64,000 bases of DNA from Clostridia bacterium (GTDB lineage Bacteria > Bacillota > Clostridia > Christensenellales > Borkfalkiaceae), in NCBI GenBank assembly GCA_017624285.1, contig JAGANI010000042.1, positions 1 through 64,000 of the forward strand. The letters run 5' to 3'. The position numbers and the translations under genes were made by a program. Below are positions 62,126 to 64,000 of the stretch, piece by piece. Within the stretch, counting starts at the first letter, position 1, and each line of letters opens with the position of its first letter. The notes beneath the pieces were generated by a model, which was not told the DNA's origin, did not search any database, and saw nothing but the letters and a program-made list of their open reading frames with translations.

Positions 62126-63292
62126 CTATAAACAAGCTTTAAAAATGTTTTCGATATCGGCAGCATCGAGCTTTATAAACCCGTTTATAAAAGAATCCTC
62201 ACACGCTTTTTTAGCCATAATTTTAAAATGCTTATCGTCTATACCGATTTTAGTAAAAGTATCGTCTAAACCCAAGGTATTAAATAAAAACTCCTTAGTC
62301 TTTTCGATAGAAAGTAGCGCAACGCTTTTTTTATCTAAGTTTTTATCTATACCAAAAACTTCCGTCCCATATCTATAATATCTATCTAAATTATCGTCTT
62401 TTAAGCAATAAGTAAGCCAACGGGGTGTTAAAATTGCAAGCCCCAAGCCGTGTGTTATATCGTAAAAGGCTGAAAGTTCATGCTCCATTGGGTGGCAACT
62501 CCACTCGTGCGATTTGTCCGCACCCACAAAACCGTTTATCGCCCACGAGCCTGCCCACATTAAGTTGGCGCGCGCTTCGTAATTATCTGGTGTAGCCATG
62601 GCAACGGGTGCGTATTTTATTACCGTTTTAAGCATGCCTTCGATAAAAGTATCAAGCATAAACATAGTGTCGTTTGGCGCAAAATACACTTCTAGTAAAT
62701 GGCTAAAAATATCCGCCGAGCCACACGCCGTTTGATACCTGTTTACCGTAAAGGTATTAGTAGGATCTAAAAAAGATACTTTTGGGCGTAACGGATATGC
62801 TATGCGACCGATTTTTTCGTTAGTATCGGGGTTTGAAATTACCCCACCGGCGTTCATCTCCGACCCTGTTGCTGATAAGGTTAAAACGCTAACTATCGGC
62901 AAAGCCTTGTCGCAAGGCGACCATTTAGAGAAAAAATCCCAAGCGTCGTGTTCAACCAAAGCGCCCGCAGCAATCCACTTAGTTGCATCTATGGTCGAAC
63001 CCCCGCCAACAGCAAGCAAAACGTCTATCCCGTTAGTTTTGCAAATTTTTACGCCTTCCCTAACGGAATTTATACGTGGGTTTGGCTCTATACCGGATAA
63101 AGTAAATACTTCTAACCCACTGCTATTTAATATAGCAACGATTTTATCATATAACCCGTTTTTTATAATCGAGCCACCACCGTAGCATAATAAAACCTTT
63201 TTACCAAAGCGCTTAACTTCTTTACCTAAACAATCTAAGCCATCGCTACCAAAATATACTTTGGTGCAAATATCATAAATAAAATTTTTCAT
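62126..63292 (-). CDS. Iron-containing alcohol dehydrogenase (butanol-dehydrogenase type)
   Basis: A 388-residue group III dehydrogenase. Nucleotide-binding GGGSIIKNGLYD and GGGSTIDATKW, metal-site region WSCHPMEHELSAFYDITHGLGLAILTPRW with the usual Asp/His ligands. It resembles NAD(P)H-dependent butanol dehydrogenases (YugJ/Bdh). It lies eight bases after the flavodoxin gene, so it is the third gene of a small redox operon that runs to the window edge. Confidence 0.92.
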   Translation of the reverse strand: MKNFIYDICTKVYFGSDGLDCLGKEVKRFGKKVLLCYGGGSIIKNGLYDKIVAILNSSGLEVFTLSGIEPNPRINSVREGVKICKTNGIDVLLAVGGGSTIDATKWIAAGALVEHDAWDFFSKWSPCDKALPIVSVLTLSATGSEMNAGGVISNPDTNEKIGRIAYPLRPKVSFLDPTNTFTVNRYQTACGSADIFSHLLEVYFAPNDTMFMLDTFIEGMLKTVIKYAPVAMATPDNYEARANLMWAGSWAINGFVGADKSHEWSCHPMEHELSAFYDITHGLGLAILTPRWLTYCLKDDNLDRYYRYGTEVFGIDKNLDKKSVALLSIEKTKEFLFNTLGLDDTFTKIGIDDKHFKIMAKKACEDSFINGFIKLDAADIENIFKACL

Positions 63293-63300
63293 CCCCCCTC

Positions 63301-63714
63301 CTAAACGTTACGCATAACTTCTATTGCAAAAATTTTAGCATTATTTAAATCTTGCTGATCGGGTCGGTTTTTATGGAAAATCCAAAAATGCCCGAAACAA
63401 TAAAACTCTTCACTAAGCACGTTAACGCCATAAAGATTAGCCACCTTTTTAATCTTTTTTAAGGTAGACTTACCCGATGCCGAGGTCGAAAAATTAACCA
63501 ACGTGCCTATGTTTTGAGCATTTTCTTTAATAAAATCCGTAACGGCTTTATCTATGGTGAACTTATACATCGAACTGCCCAAAAATAAAATATCAACGTA
63601 TTCGGTTAACGGCTCGCTAACGGGCAAGGCAATTTTACCGACTTCGGTAGCGATAGCGTCTGCTACTAATTTTGTATTGCCTGATTTTGTAAAATATCTA
63701 ACTTCGGTTTTCAT
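63301..63714 (-). CDS. Flavodoxin-fold protein
   Basis: A 137-residue flavodoxin-like protein. The FMN phosphate loop SGNTKLVADAIA is at residues 11-22 and LFLGSSMYKF fits the second flavin loop. The first strand is EVRYFTKSGNT. An electron carrier or a menaquinone-dependent-oxidase-like flavodoxin; the partner is unknown. Located between an FMN-reductase-like gene and an alcohol dehydrogenase. Confidence 0.85.
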   Translation of the reverse strand: MKTEVRYFTKSGNTKLVADAIATEVGKIALPVSEPLTEYVDILFLGSSMYKFTIDKAVTDFIKENAQNIGTLVNFSTSASGKSTLKKIKKVANLYGVNVLSEEFYCFGHFWIFHKNRPDQQDLNNAKIFAIEVMRNV

Positions 63715-63720
63715 ATAAAA

Positions 63721-64000
63721 CTAATTCCTTATAAAGTTTGTAGCGATAGGCGTTTCCGCTTTAGGTATAGTTACGCCTGCATCTTGCCCGACCTTAATAC
63801 ATTTAAGTAAATACGCCATATTGTTGCCAAGCACACGCATAGTTTGCAAGCCTTCTTCATCACGTAAAACGTCGTCAGGTGTGTTGCCATGCACCATGTT
63901 CCAATATTTTGAAGAAACAACTGGCATTTGCGATATGGTTAAGTATTTAGTTAACTGGTCGAGCGCCGCAGTCGTGCCTGCGCGCCTTGCCGAAACTATA
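63721..64000 (-). CDS. NADPH-dependent FMN reductase/flavoprotein, N terminus cut by window edge
   Basis: The reading frame stays open to base 64000, well past the internal ATG at 63927. The visible end reads SARRAGTTAALDQLTKY followed by LTISQMPVVSSKYWNMVHG, typical of the C-terminal half of iron-sulfur-flavoprotein/NADPH-dependent FMN reductases. Only about 93 residues are visible. Six bases separate it from the flavodoxin gene downstream. Confidence 0.8.
   Translation of the reverse strand, partial: IVSARRAGTTAALDQLTKYLTISQMPVVSSKYWNMVHGNTPDDVLRDEEGLQTMRVLGNNMAYLLKCIKVGQDAGVTIPKAETPIATNFIRN

Noticed and set aside
1-64000. tRNA or rRNA genes, CRISPR arrays, prophage or intact insertion sequences
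   Set aside because: Reading both strands by eye I saw no cloverleaf consensus, regularly spaced repeats, transposase or integrase genes; a tRNAscan or ISfinder run would be needed to be certain.

Overview
The window looks like a chromosomal piece of an anaerobic, low-GC, Gram-positive bacterium of the Clostridia, probably a gut or rumen type. The evidence is AT-rich intergenic DNA, good Shine-Dalgarno and TTGACA/TATAAT promoters, four T-box riboswitches, sporulation genes yqfC/yqfD beside the era/ybeY/recO block, a pyrophosphate-type glycolytic enzyme (pyruvate phosphate dikinase), ferredoxin-dependent oxidoreductases and glucuronate catabolism. I found no tRNA or rRNA genes, CRISPR array, prophage or intact insertion sequence. 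Organism identity is inference only.

Layout. 0.1-8 kb (minus strand): ppdK, then a recO-yqzL-era-ybeY-pgpH-yqfD-yqfC block. 8-14 kb: a small PH-like membrane protein, uppP, a LysR regulator, mnmE, a repeat-tailed membrane protein and proS. 14.3-18.4 kb (plus): transketolase, a GNAT-like protein and a glycerophosphodiesterase. 18.5-32.8 kb (minus): the branched-chain amino-acid region described below. 32.9-39.8 kb (minus): an araC-controlled glycan operon (AraC regulator, DUF5107/TPR protein and two glycosidases, all apparently cytoplasmic). 39.8-45.3 kb: YgjV, HAD phosphatase, second glycerophosphodiesterase, Mrp ATPase, a radical SAM protein on a probable leaderless mRNA, a C_GCAxxG_C_C protein and a TetR regulator. 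45.5-47.9 kb: threonine T-box, thrS, DUF6440. 47.9-56.9 kb: HNH protein, LysR regulator, SecB-like protein, two PII-like proteins next to a DUF1538 transporter-like protein, two membrane proteins, a fructokinase-like kinase and an acyltransferase. 57-62 kb (minus): uxaC-uxuA-uxuB-eda-kdgK for glucuronate. 62.1-64 kb: iron alcohol dehydrogenase, flavodoxin and a partial FMN reductase cut by the window edge.

Main discovery. In 18.5-32.8 kb, three separate T-box leaders precede three acyl-CoA-synthetase modules. The thrS T-box in the same window gives a spacing rule (specifier codon, six bases, then GAG). Applied to the other three leaders, it reads CTC (Leu), ATC (Ile) and GTA (Val). The Leu leader precedes a LeuA-like protein whose metal-binding residues are gone, translationally coupled to a TIM-barrel/acyl-CoA-synthetase fusion. 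The Ile leader precedes an XRE-cupin-acyl-CoA-synthetase fusion. The Val leader precedes its paralogue, followed by ilvE, a P-loop ATPase and a four-subunit 2-oxoisovalerate:ferredoxin oxidoreductase (vorDBAC). The simplest reading is a tRNA-controlled route that makes Leu, Ile and Val from isovalerate, 2-methylbutyrate and isobutyrate: activation to acyl-CoA, reductive carboxylation by Vor, then transamination by IlvE. Each branch would be induced by starvation for its own product. The genes and leaders are seen directly; the substrates and direction of flux are inferred.
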